Assembly: GCF_036408795.1 (NCBI RefSeq)
Contig: NZ_JAZGJP010000021.1
Location: forward strand, 1 to 29,523
DNA from: Olsenella_L kribbiana
GTDB taxonomy: Bacteria; Actinomycetota; Coriobacteriia; Coriobacteriales; Atopobiaceae
Direction of reading: 5' to 3'
Length of the DNA stretch: 29,523 nucleotides
The translations under genes and the position numbers were made by a program. Positions 23,082-29,523 of the stretch are shown here, one piece after another; position 1 is the first letter of the stretch, and every line of letters begins with the position of its first letter. Under the pieces are notes generated by a model, which had not been told where the DNA came from, ran no database searches, and saw only the letters and a list, made by a program, of their open reading frames with translations.

Positions 23082-24275
23082 CTATGCCTCTGCCTTCACG
23101 AGGGCGATGACCTTGTCGCGGATAGCGGCAAGGTGCTCTTCGGAAGGAATCCAGTTCTCGGAGATGGTCTCGCGCACATCGAAGCCGACAGAAGACATCT
23201 CGGAAGCGATCTGCTTCTGTGCAAGCGGAGCCCAGCCATAGGAGCCGAAGGCAATGCCGATGCGGCCCTGGTTCTTCGGGGAGAGGCCCTTCATGTAGCA
23301 CAGGAACCCTGCGATGGTCGGAAGCATCTGGGAGTTGAAGGTCGGCGATCCCACGCAGACATACTTCGCATCGAGGAAGGCATTCATCACATCAGAGTTG
23401 TCGTTCGCCTTGATGTCCATGAGCTCGACCTTGACGCCAACTGCAAGGAAGCCGTCAGCGATAGCATGGGCCATCTTGTCCGTGGAGCCCCACATCGAGT
23501 CATAGACCACGACAGCAGAATCCTTGAGGGCACCGGAGGTGTACTCCTCCTCGTACGCCTTGAGGATATCCTCCACATGCGAGCGCCAGACGACGCCGTG
23601 AGCGGGTGCGATCATATCGATTGCGTCCGCACCGAGGGAGCGCACGGCCTTGACGGCGGCAGCTGCCTGCGTGCGGTAGGGCTGGACGATGTTCGCATAG
23701 TACTTGCGTGCCTGGTTCAGGACGACAGAGAGCTCGTTCTCGTCGTCGAAGCGGCCCGAGGACGCATAGTGCTGGCCGAAGGCATCGTTCGAGAAGAGGA
23801 TCTTGTCATAGGCATCGTAGGTGACCATGTTGTCCGGCCAGTGGACCATGGGCGTCTGGACAAAGGTCAGCGTGCGCTTGCCGATAGAGAGGGTGTCTCC
23901 CGTCTTCACGCCGTGGTAGCCGAGGTCGCCGTAGTGGGCAGTAAGGCCACGGACGCCCTGAGGTGCGGAGGCATAGATCTCGACGTTCGGGGAGAGCTGC
24001 TTGATGACAGGGGTGGAGCCGGAGTGGTCCATCTCCACGTGGTTGCAGATGAGGACATCGATCTTGGAAGGATCGATCACGGTCGAGATGCGGGAGATGA
24101 GCTCGTCCTTGAACGTGATCTTGGCCGTATCGATGAGCGTCACCTTCTCGTCCATGATCAGATAGGCGTTGTAGGTGATGCCGTCCTCGGTCTTGTAGCC
24201 GTGGAAGCTGCGGGCATTCCAGTCGAGCGCGCCCACCCAATAGACATCGGGCTTTACCTGAATTGCAGTGAGCAT
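23082..24275 (-). CDS. Flavodiiron protein (FprA-type oxygen/NO reductase, 397 aa)
   Basis: This cytoplasmic enzyme reduces O2 to water or NO to N2O, protecting anaerobes. The metallo-beta-lactamase-like domain (about 1-245) carries the diiron ligands H79, E81, D83 and H84 (NHVEMDHSGS), H145 (MVHWPDNM), an Asp in FSNDAFGQH and a His in APAHGVVW. The flavodoxin domain (about 250-397) starts at VVVYDSMWGSTDKM, with the FMN loop, and continues with VCVGSPTFNSQMLP. The start is the ATG at 24275, 8 bases after AAGGA; an upstream ATG at 24284 lies inside that site. No rubredoxin domain is fused, so the electron donor is separate. It is a single-gene unit. Confidence 0.95.
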   Translation of the reverse strand: MLTAIQVKPDVYWVGALDWNARSFHGYKTEDGITYNAYLIMDEKVTLIDTAKITFKDELISRISTVIDPSKIDVLICNHVEMDHSGSTPVIKQLSPNVEIYASAPQGVRGLTAHYGDLGYHGVKTGDTLSIGKRTLTFVQTPMVHWPDNMVTYDAYDKILFSNDAFGQHYASSGRFDDENELSVVLNQARKYYANIVQPYRTQAAAAVKAVRSLGADAIDMIAPAHGVVWRSHVEDILKAYEEEYTSGALKDSAVVVYDSMWGSTDKMAHAIADGFLAVGVKVELMDIKANDNSDVMNAFLDAKYVCVGSPTFNSQMLPTIAGFLCYMKGLSPKNQGRIGIAFGSYGWAPLAQKQIASEMSSVGFDVRETISENWIPSEEHLAAIRDKVIALVKAEA

Positions 24276-24563
24276 GGGAACCATCCTTAGTTGAATGACA
24301 TCTGGCGTATCTGAGCATATCACGCGGCAGAGAGACGCAGATATGCATCTTTCCTCTCAGATGCTACCGTTTTTCAGCTGGCTCCGAAAGGATGCAATCG
24401 ATAAAAGCTATCAAATGGGTGATATTTGCTTGGTGCAGAACGAGGTGCAGAAGAAATGCTCCGGCCTCCTGTCGAAGGAGGCCCATTGCAGGATGCGCGA
24501 CCCGGCGGGACAGGCTCTCGTGACACGCCTGATGCCATCCTTGTCCTATCTGGCTTCGACTCG
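24276..24563. other. Upstream region of the flavodiiron gene
   Basis: No recognisable gene or promoter stands out here. A plus-strand 101-codon frame (24295-24600) has no family resemblance and ends inside the repeat array. Confidence 0.45.
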
Positions 24564-24686
24564 AACTTGTTTAGTTCTGCTCCCGCTTGTTTACTTTTAG
24601 GCCCAACTTGTTTAGCCTTAGCCCCTATTTGACTACTTTTCGTGCCTATTTGAATACTATTCGAATAGTAGTCAAATAGTAGTCAA
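24564..24686. repeat. Iteron-like array: five ~21-bp repeats ending in a palindrome
   Basis: Five units of the form ACTTGTTTAGTTTTAGGCCC, with variation, have their TTG at 24567, 24587, 24608, 24629 and 24650, spacings of 20, 21, 21 and 21. The last unit is the left arm of a palindrome (24647-24661 and 24664-24678, 14 of 15 paired, centre CG). Two inverted GTCAA copies follow 11 bases apart (24671, 24682). The palindrome half TTTGA(C/A)TA is shared with the palindromes at 22052 and 22727. Confidence 0.8.
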
Positions 24687-24751
24687 GCAGTTGCCGAGCA
24701 TCTGCGGCCATGTTTGTCCCTTGGGGCCCCTCAAAACGCTTCGGCAGCAAC

Positions 24752-24785
24752 AAGGCCTGCAGGCTCGGATGGACCTGCAGGCCTT
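24752..24785 (-). terminator. Hairpin after the EF-G2 gene
   Basis: AAGGCCTGCAGG and CCTGCAGGCCTT form a perfect 12-pair stem with a 10-base loop, 22 bases past the stop. The tail (GTTGCTG) is not U-rich. Confidence 0.65.
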
Positions 24786-24807
24786 CTGTCTTCCTGTGTG
24801 CACGTGC

Positions 24808-26874
24808 CTACTTCAGGCCGGCAGCACGCCTTTCCTGGTACTCCTTCGCAAGCTTTTCCTGCACGTCGTGCGGGACCTGCTCATAGCCGGAGAGCTCGAT
24901 CGTGAACTCGCCGGTGCCGCGGGAAAGCGAACGCAGACGTGTCGCATAGTCTACGACCTCGGCATACGGCACCGTCGCAGAGATCGTGGTCATTCCTGCC
25001 GCTGCGCCCTGGCCTGCCTCCATGCCTTCGACGCGGCCACGGGATGCCGAGATGTCGCCCATGATGGAGCCGGCATAGGACTCAGGCACCGACACCTTCA
25101 TCTTTGCCATGGGCTCCAGAAGCACCGGCTCTGCCTGCTCCACAGCCTTCTGGAAGCCGATCCTGGCAGCTGTCTTGAACGCCATCTCGTTCGAGTCGAC
25201 CGGATGGTAGGACCCGTCATAGACGGCGACCTTCACGTCGATCATCGGGTAGCCTGCCAGCACGCCTTCTGCCATGGTCTCCTGGACGCCCTTGTCGATG
25301 GCAGGGATGAAGTTCCTCGGGATGTGGCCGCCGACGACCTCGTCGACGAACTCGTAGCCCTTGCCCGGGTTCGGCTCGAGCCTCAGCCAGCAGTCGCCGA
25401 ACTGGCCGGCGCCGCCTGTCTGCTTCTTGTGCCTGCCCTCGGCAGACGCGACGCGGCGGATCGTCTCGCGGTACGGGATGCGGAGCTTCACGGTGTGGGC
25501 AGTGATGCCGACACGGTCCTCGAGGCGATCAAGCAGGACGGACACCTGTGCCTCGCCGATAGCGGAGATGACGGTCTGGCCCGTCTCCTCGTCGCGCTCG
25601 ACCTTGAGCGTGGGATCGGCGTCTGCTGCCTTCTCGAGGAACGTATAGAGCTTGTCTTCCGTGCCGCGCTTGTCCGGCTCGATTGCGATGCGATAGAGCG
25701 AGTTCGGGAAGCGGAAGGCTGCTGCCTCGACCTTGCCGGTCACGGAGAGCGTGTCTCCTGTCTGCGCTTCGAGCTTCGGCACGACGACGATGTCTCCAGC
25801 CGATGCCGATTTCACGTCCTGCGTCTCCTTGCCCGTCATGCGGAAGAGGTGCGTGAGGCGCTCTGTCTTCCTTGTGCGGGCGCACACGAGCTCGAGTCCC
25901 GGTGTCACGGTGCCGGCAAGCACCTTCAGGAACGAGAGGCGGCCGTTCGAAGGGTCCTGGAGGGACTTGAACACAAAGGCGACCGGACGGTCGTCGTCCG
26001 GGGAGATATCGAGCTGCTCGCCGTTCACGAGCGGGATGCGGCCGAAGTCCGCCATGGCCGGGAAGTAGTCCACGACATTGTCCATGAAGGAGATAACGCC
26101 CTCCTCCTTCACGCAGGAGCCAGCAAAGACCGGCACGAAGATGCGCTCGACCAGTGCCTTGTGAAGCAGGCCTTCGAGCTCTTCCTGCGTGAGCGCCTCG
26201 CCGTCGAGGTACTTCATCATGAGGTCGTCGTCTGCTTCGACGACAAGCTCGCAGAGGGCATCGCGCGCTTCCTGGAGCGTGTCTGCATACTCGGCAGGCA
26301 CCGGCCCCTCGACGGGCTTGCCGTTTTCGAGATGGCGGGCTACCTGGTGAACGACGTCGATGACGCCGGAGAAGGCATCTCCTGTCCCCATGGGAAGCGT
26401 GACAGCGGCAAGACGCGGGCCGAAGTGCTCCTTCAGGCTCTCGAGCGTCGTTGCGAAGTCTGCTTCTGCACGGTCGATCCTGTTCACGAAGACCGCGCGT
26501 GCGAGGGAGAGGTCTTCTGCGGCAAACCAGAGACGGGTTGTCACGGCAGCAGGGCCGCCTTGGGCATCGACGACGAAGAGTGCCGTCTCGCAGGCGCTCA
26601 TGGCTGCATAGGCGTCGCCGACGAAGTCAGGGTAGCACGGAGCATCGAGCACGTTGATGCGGGTGCCCTTCCACTCGATCGGGGCGATGGTCGTCGAGAT
26701 GGAGAATCCGCGCGATGCTTCCTCGTTATCGTAGTCAAGCGTGGGCTTGGTGCCTGCATGGCCTCCGAGACGGGTGGTCTTGCCCGTCAGGTGCAGCATG
26801 GCCTCTGCCAGCATGGTCTTGCCCACGCCGCCTTGGCCCACAAGGACAACGTTTCTGACCTTCTCATCACCCAT
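24808..26874 (-). CDS. Elongation factor G-like protein EF-G2 (688 aa)
   Basis: This is a translational GTPase related to EF-G, of the EF-G2 subgroup whose role is not the main translocation step. The start is the ATG at 26874 behind a perfect AAGGAGG; the frame is open further upstream without a site. The P-loop is GQGGVGKT (13-20). Switch II reads DAPCYPDF in place of DTPGHVDF, so Tyr stands where the catalytic His of EF-G is. The guanine motif is VNRIDRAEADF. Domains II to V follow, including GGAGQFGDCWLRLEP and SIMGDISASRGRVEGME of domains IV/V. The Tyr replacement is, to my knowledge, usual for this subgroup. Confidence 0.92.
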   Translation of the reverse strand: MGDEKVRNVVLVGQGGVGKTMLAEAMLHLTGKTTRLGGHAGTKPTLDYDNEEASRGFSISTTIAPIEWKGTRINVLDAPCYPDFVGDAYAAMSACETALFVVDAQGGPAAVTTRLWFAAEDLSLARAVFVNRIDRAEADFATTLESLKEHFGPRLAAVTLPMGTGDAFSGVIDVVHQVARHLENGKPVEGPVPAEYADTLQEARDALCELVVEADDDLMMKYLDGEALTQEELEGLLHKALVERIFVPVFAGSCVKEEGVISFMDNVVDYFPAMADFGRIPLVNGEQLDISPDDDRPVAFVFKSLQDPSNGRLSFLKVLAGTVTPGLELVCARTRKTERLTHLFRMTGKETQDVKSASAGDIVVVPKLEAQTGDTLSVTGKVEAAAFRFPNSLYRIAIEPDKRGTEDKLYTFLEKAADADPTLKVERDEETGQTVISAIGEAQVSVLLDRLEDRVGITAHTVKLRIPYRETIRRVASAEGRHKKQTGGAGQFGDCWLRLEPNPGKGYEFVDEVVGGHIPRNFIPAIDKGVQETMAEGVLAGYPMIDVKVAVYDGSYHPVDSNEMAFKTAARIGFQKAVEQAEPVLLEPMAKMKVSVPESYAGSIMGDISASRGRVEGMEAGQGAAAGMTTISATVPYAEVVDYATRLRSLSRGTGEFTIELSGYEQVPHDVQEKLAKEYQERRAAGLK

Positions 26875-26912
26875 GATGTGCCTCCTTGGTCCAACGGAGA
26901 GCAAGGCAGGTC

Positions 26913-26964
26913 CCCGCTCTTCCGCAGCGAGTCGCTTGCCACACACCTTACCCACAAGAGCGGG
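26913..26964. promoter_or_regulatory. Inverted repeat in the EF-G2 leader
   Basis: CCCGCTCTT (26913-26921) and AAGAGCGGG (26956-26964) are perfect 9-base arms 39 bases upstream of the EF-G2 start. Smaller complementary segments lie inside the 34-base loop. It may be a leader structure or the terminator of the acetyltransferase gene upstream. Confidence 0.4.
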
Positions 26965-27044
26965 ATAGAGACGCTATATATCGGGAGGCGTGAGGCTTCG
27001 CGTGCCAGACGGCACAGGAGACGGCATAAGCGCAATGAAGGAGG

Positions 27045-27632
27045 CTATTTCTTGATGCGGTCTTCGTCTGTGATGGGACGCACGACCCTGGCAGGGACGC
27101 CTGCCGCAAGGACATGTGCCGGGATGTCCTTCGTGACGACGGCACCAGCAGCTATGACCGAGCCCTCGCCGATATGGACGCCAGGCAAAAGCGTCACGCA
27201 GGCACCGATCCAGACGTTGTTGCCGACCTCGATAGGAAGCGCACGCTCGATGAAGGAGTTCCTTTCTTCTGCCACGAGCGGGTGCTGTGCCGTGTAGGCA
27301 CCGAAGTCAGGACCGATGAAGCAGTGCTCCCCTATCGTTATCTTTGCCCCATCCATGAAGTACGCGCCATGGTTCACGAAGGTATGGGCACCGATATGCA
27401 CATTGAAGCCGTAGTCCACCTGAAGCGGCGCCCAGAGCTCCACATCTTCGCCGACAGAGCCCAGCAGGTCTTCCAGGAGCTCCTTCTGCCTTGGCAGGTC
27501 GGAGGGCCTTGCCTGGTTGAACTCGTATGCCATGTCCTGGGCACGCTCGCGGAGCTCTGCGAGCTCCTCGTCTTTCCCGGCGTCGTACCAGACGCCTTCT
27601 GCCATGAGTTCCTTAGCGCTCTTCTTCTCCAT
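27045..27632 (-). CDS. Maa/NodL-type sugar O-acetyltransferase (195 aa)
   Basis: This is an acetyl-CoA-dependent acetyltransferase of the maltose/galactoside acetyltransferase family. The N-terminal Mac domain (about residues 5-55, KSAKELMAEGVWYDAGKDEE) precedes a left-handed beta-helix of hexapeptide repeats (about 70-185, VHIGAHTFVNHGAYFMDGAK). The likely catalytic His lies in YTAQHPL, and the CoA-binding end is GAGAVVTKDIPAHVLAAGVPARV-like (AAGAVVTKDIPAHVLAAGVP). It follows the FluC gene with no gap (TAGATG), so the two form one transcript. The acceptor is unknown. Confidence 0.93.
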   Translation of the reverse strand: MEKKSAKELMAEGVWYDAGKDEELAELRERAQDMAYEFNQARPSDLPRQKELLEDLLGSVGEDVELWAPLQVDYGFNVHIGAHTFVNHGAYFMDGAKITIGEHCFIGPDFGAYTAQHPLVAEERNSFIERALPIEVGNNVWIGACVTLLPGVHIGEGSVIAAGAVVTKDIPAHVLAAGVPARVVRPITDEDRIKK

Positions 27633-27992
27633 CTATGCCACGAGCCTTTCTCCTGCGACGACAGCGAATGCACCTGCAACAAGAGAGATACCCATATAGA
27701 ACGCCGCTGCACCGTAGGCGCCCTTGTCGATGAGTCCCTGCGACTCGAGCGCGAACGTAGAGAACGTCGTAAAGCCGCCGCAGAAGCCAGTCTTGAGAAG
27801 GAGCTCCCAACGCGGCGCAAGCGCACCTTTGAGGATGAGGCCGGTAAGGATGCCGATAAGGAAGGAGCCGAGGATGTTGATGGCCAGGGTCTTCCAGGGG
27901 AATCCTCCCTGGGTGCCTACGGGCAGAAGCCCTATGAGGTAGCGGAGGATAGCTCCTGCAGCGCCGCCGAGTCCTACCATGATGCATTCCAT
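27633..27992 (-). CDS. crcB: Fluoride exporter FluC/CrcB (119 aa)
   Basis: This is a small membrane channel that exports fluoride; family members are antiparallel homodimers of about 120 residues, matching the length here. The ATG at 27992 (MECIMVGLGGAAGAILRYLI) is chosen for AAAGG 6 bases upstream; the frame is open 33 codons further without a site. Four hydrophobic segments are visible. The conserved AINILGSFLIG (pore Asn) and GFCGGFTTFSTFALE (Phe-box and Na-site Thr region) are present. Its stop directly abuts the acetyltransferase start. No fluoride riboswitch could be recognised upstream. Confidence 0.94.
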   Translation of the reverse strand: MECIMVGLGGAAGAILRYLIGLLPVGTQGGFPWKTLAINILGSFLIGILTGLILKGALAPRWELLLKTGFCGGFTTFSTFALESQGLIDKGAYGAAAFYMGISLVAGAFAVVAGERLVA

Positions 27993-28119
27993 AGCAAGCC
28001 TTTCTCTCAGATTCAGTGCATACCAGCATAGAGAAGAAGGCTTTTCCTGCATGCCCTGAGCCAGCAATCCGACAGAGTGCACGCATTCCATCCAGAGAAA
28101 GATGCTGCTTCAGGCAATC

Positions 28120-28189
28120 ACGCAGAACTCTGCGTATGCTGTGGACACGCAAAACTTTGCGGCTCTATTACATACGCGGAGTTTTGCGT
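28120..28189 (+). promoter_or_regulatory. Three evenly spaced 16-bp palindromes upstream of the TA operon
   Basis: ACGCAGAACTCTGCGT (28120-28135), ACGCAAAACTTTGCGG (28147-28162) and ACGCGGAGTTTTGCGT (28174-28189) share the form ACGCRRA-NN-TYTGCGT. They start exactly 27 bases apart, with unrelated 11-base spacers. They are probable operators for the antitoxin or the toxin-antitoxin complex. Confidence 0.8.
28142..28171 (+). promoter_or_regulatory. Probable promoter of the TA operon
   Basis: TGGACA (28142-28147) and TATTAC (28166-28171) are 18 bases apart. The -35 overlaps the start of operator 2 and the -10 lies just before operator 3, a layout suited to autorepression. Confidence 0.5.
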
Positions 28190-28205
28190 AATGAGGAGCC
28201 ATATT

Positions 28206-28418
28206 ATGGATGCACATCTGATTGCATCGCCCCTTCAAGCAGGCAGTGCTGTTCGTCTGGAGCGCATGAGCATTGAGAAATACTCCGAGCTCACAGATGA
28301 CATAGAACGAAAGCTGGATGAAGCTGATGCCGCCGCGGAACAGACCGCTGTTCGCTACTCTGCATCGGAGGTCTTTGGCAGAGCAAGGAGCAGGATCGAT
28401 GAGCGCGCAGAGATATAG
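28206..28418 (+). CDS. Probable antitoxin of a type II TA module (70 aa)
   Basis: The ATG at 28206 follows GAGGAG at 7-8 bases. The 70-residue acidic, helical protein (MSIEKYSELTDDIERKLDEA starts at about residue 20) fits a RelB/Phd-like antitoxin, and position supports this more than sequence does. A region ending ASEVFGRARSRIDER resembles the toxin-binding tail of antitoxins. Its stop overlaps the toxin start by 20 bases (28399-28418), usual for such pairs. The three palindromes upstream are its likely operators. No clear DNA-binding motif was recognised. Confidence 0.65.
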   Translation: MDAHLIASPLQAGSAVRLERMSIEKYSELTDDIERKLDEADAAAEQTAVRYSASEVFGRARSRIDERAEI

Positions 28419-28715
28419 GCTGTTATTCAATCCCATCTTTGAGAAAGACCTGAACGAGATTACGGACTATATTCCATCCATCTGCAAAATCCAGAGGCAG
28501 CACTCCGGCTGGTCGATGATCTCGAGAATGCAATTTATAGACGGCCAGAGATTCCGCTAGCTTTCGCACCCTATCCCTCGTCAAAAGCCAGGCCCCATCC
28601 TTACTATCGAATGAATGCAAGGAACTACTCAGTCTTCTATGTTGTCATAGACGACACGATGGAAGTTCGTCGTGTCCTATATGCCAGACGCAATCTTGAC
28701 AAGCTGCTGCCATGA
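28399..28715 (+). pseudogene. RelE/ParE-family toxin, frameshifted
   Basis: The first frame (ATG 28399, RBS AAGGAG) encodes RYRLLFNPIFEKDLNEITDYI, the N-terminus of a ParE/RelE-fold toxin. From about 28479 the family sequence continues in another frame: HLQNPEAALRLVDDLENAIY, AFAPYPSSKARPHPYYRMNA, NYSVFYVVIDDTMEVRRVLY and ARRNLDKLLP, with the stop at 28713-28715. One base is missing, or two are extra, near CCATCCATCTG (28474-28484). The product would stop at 28560 with an unrelated tail. The toxin is therefore probably inactive unless the shift is a sequencing error. Confidence 0.85.
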
Positions 28716-28820
28716 TTTTCAGCTGGACCATCTCCTGAATCAGCATGTCCGGCATCTGCCGCTGCCCGGCTGGCATATGCTCTCGCAGCAGCCTTCATAT
28801 AATCAATGAGCTTTCATTGA

Positions 28821-29318
28821 TCCGCCGCCCCTGAGATTGCCACATTGCTGCTCGGGACCTTTGCGCCGCGCGAGGACGTGGAGCACTTCGTAGAGGACCT
28901 CTTCTTCTGCTGCCTCATTGGCGCTACCTGCGCCCATGCGAAGAACTATGCCCTGCTTTTTGGATCGGAAAACGTTGCCTTCCTGTCTCCGCTCTATGAT
29001 GTGGCATCTATGCTTGGCTGCAGCGAGATGCGCAGGAAAGCACGTCTCGCGATGAGCATCAGAGGAGAGATGCGACTGGGACGCATGGGCAGGCAGGCTC
29101 TCGAGCGCCTTGCTGCTGCAGGCAAACTCGAAGAGCTTGGTCCGGACGTCAGCTGGTGCATCTCCCCCATGCAGAACATTGGCAAGAAGATCCCTGCAAA
29201 GGAAGCCAGTCTCTTCGACGAGCTGGCATGCATTCCAGGGATGGAAGAGCTCAGGGCGCATCTCGAAGCTCCGCGTGTCGAGAATGTCTCGTCCATTCTG
29301 GCATGCATCGAGTCATAA
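28821..29318 (+). pseudogene. hipA: C-terminal fragment of a HipA-family kinase
   Basis: The frame opens just after a TGA at 28818-28820 and reads LFFCCLIGATCAHAKNYALL then SPLYDVASMLG, matching the HipA C-terminal block (LIGNPDAHAKNYSLL ... LAPLYDLLS). The His-Ala-Lys-Asn segment and the Asp of LYD are part of the kinase active site. The N-terminal ~250 residues with the P-loop-like region are missing. No HipB gene is present. The fragment begins at a small inverted repeat (TCAATGA/TCATTGA, 28803-28820) and has no evident start signal. Confidence 0.8.
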
Positions 29319-29356
29319 ACTTGGCAATCTGCTTCGCCCGGAGGGTCACGCGATAC

Positions 29357-29391
29357 AAAAAAGAGGGACAGCGCCCTGAGACGCTGTCCCT
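29357..29391 (-). terminator. Rho-independent terminator of the Hsp20 gene
   Basis: AGGGACAGCG and CGCTGTCCCT form a 10-pair stem with an 8-base loop; on the minus strand CTTTTTT follows (29362-29357). Confidence 0.92.
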
Positions 29392-29413
29392 CCGTGCAGC
29401 CCCATGCGTGAGG

Positions 29414-29523
29414 CTACTGGATCTCGACCTTGGTCGCATTCGTCTTCTGCTCTGCGATCTTGGGGACGTTGACGGTGAGCACGCCGTCAGCAAGCTTTGC
29501 CGTGATGCCCTCGTTGGCGGCAT
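29414..29523 (-). CDS. Hsp20/alpha-crystallin small heat-shock protein (3' end only)
   Basis: The last 35 codons before a TAG at 29416-29414 read NEGITAKLADGVLTVNVPKI followed by a short polar tail. GVLTVNVPK is the conserved end of the alpha-crystallin domain of small heat-shock chaperones, which hold unfolding proteins in soluble complexes. The rest of the gene is beyond the window. A strong terminator follows. Confidence 0.88.
   Translation of the reverse strand, partial: AANEGITAKLADGVLTVNVPKIAEQKTNATKVEIQ

Noticed and set aside
24564..24686. CRISPR array
   Set aside because: The spacing of 21 bases leaves no room for spacers and the units are only partly alike; no cas gene is present.
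24691..27297. An 868-codon plus-strand open frame opposite EF-G2
   Set aside because: It is antisense to a clear EF-G2 gene; its composition (Arg/His/Asp/Val-rich) is that of a mirror frame in high-GC DNA, and it has no domain.
27993..28119. Fluoride riboswitch upstream of the FluC gene
   Set aside because: The conserved crcB-motif segments could not be found in the leader.
1..29523. tRNA or rRNA genes, including a tRNA attachment site for the integrases
   Set aside because: No cloverleaf-like or rRNA-like sequence was recognised on either strand; the recombinase element inserted in an IS3 gene instead.

Overview
The window is high-GC DNA with dense, mostly minus-strand coding. Its gene content is a split Wzz/CpsD polysaccharide kinase pair, a DUF4012 protein, an actinobacterial EF-G2, a flavodiiron protein and a FluC channel. 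I infer an anaerobic actinomycete of the Coriobacteriia (Olsenella/Atopobiaceae-like). The taxon is an inference; no rRNA, tRNA or other decisive marker is present.

Bases 1-8900 are a pile of nested mobile elements. An IS21-family element (IS21-A) was hit twice. Its istA was cut by an IS3-family copy (about 1903-3045), and that copy's orfB was in turn cut by an element carrying at least two translationally coupled tyrosine recombinases, whose palindromic end lies at 1794-1901. At the istA/istB overlap, a complete second IS21-family element (IS21-B, 3991-6262) inserted with a 5-bp target duplication. An IS110-family element (about 7090-8675) follows and abuts a stop-containing remnant of a third istB. 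The order of the insertions can be read from which reading frame is interrupted by what.

Bases 8880-9353 are a lower-GC patch with no recognisable gene. Bases 9354-14290 are a minus-strand exopolysaccharide assembly operon: a promoter at 14262-14290, an undecaprenyl-phosphate sugar transferase, a Wzz-like chain-length protein, a CpsD-like tyrosine kinase, a DUF4012 membrane protein and a strong terminator. No glycosyltransferase, flippase or polymerase gene lies in the window. Upstream is a large membrane-anchored GH3 enzyme with swapped domain order, then a PRC-barrel protein, a YtxH-like protein, a stand-alone cyanophycin-synthetase N-terminal-like protein and a CorC/HlyC CBS-domain membrane protein.

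Bases 21492-24807 are gene-poor apart from the flavodiiron protein. They hold three related long palindromes, one of which has become the start of a truncated ATP-binding/winged-helix protein gene, and an iteron-like array of five repeats at about 21-bp spacing. Bases 24808-27992 encode EF-G2, a Maa-type acetyltransferase and a FluC fluoride channel. Bases 28100-29320 hold a toxin-antitoxin operon preceded by three evenly spaced 16-bp palindromes; its RelE/ParE-like toxin gene is frameshifted. A C-terminal fragment of hipA follows. The window ends inside the 3' end of an Hsp20 gene.

The strongest leads are the nested insertion history, the recombinase-element end, the IstA that lacks two catalytic aspartates, the 21-bp repeat array with its related dispersed palindromes, and the operator array in front of the toxin-antitoxin operon.
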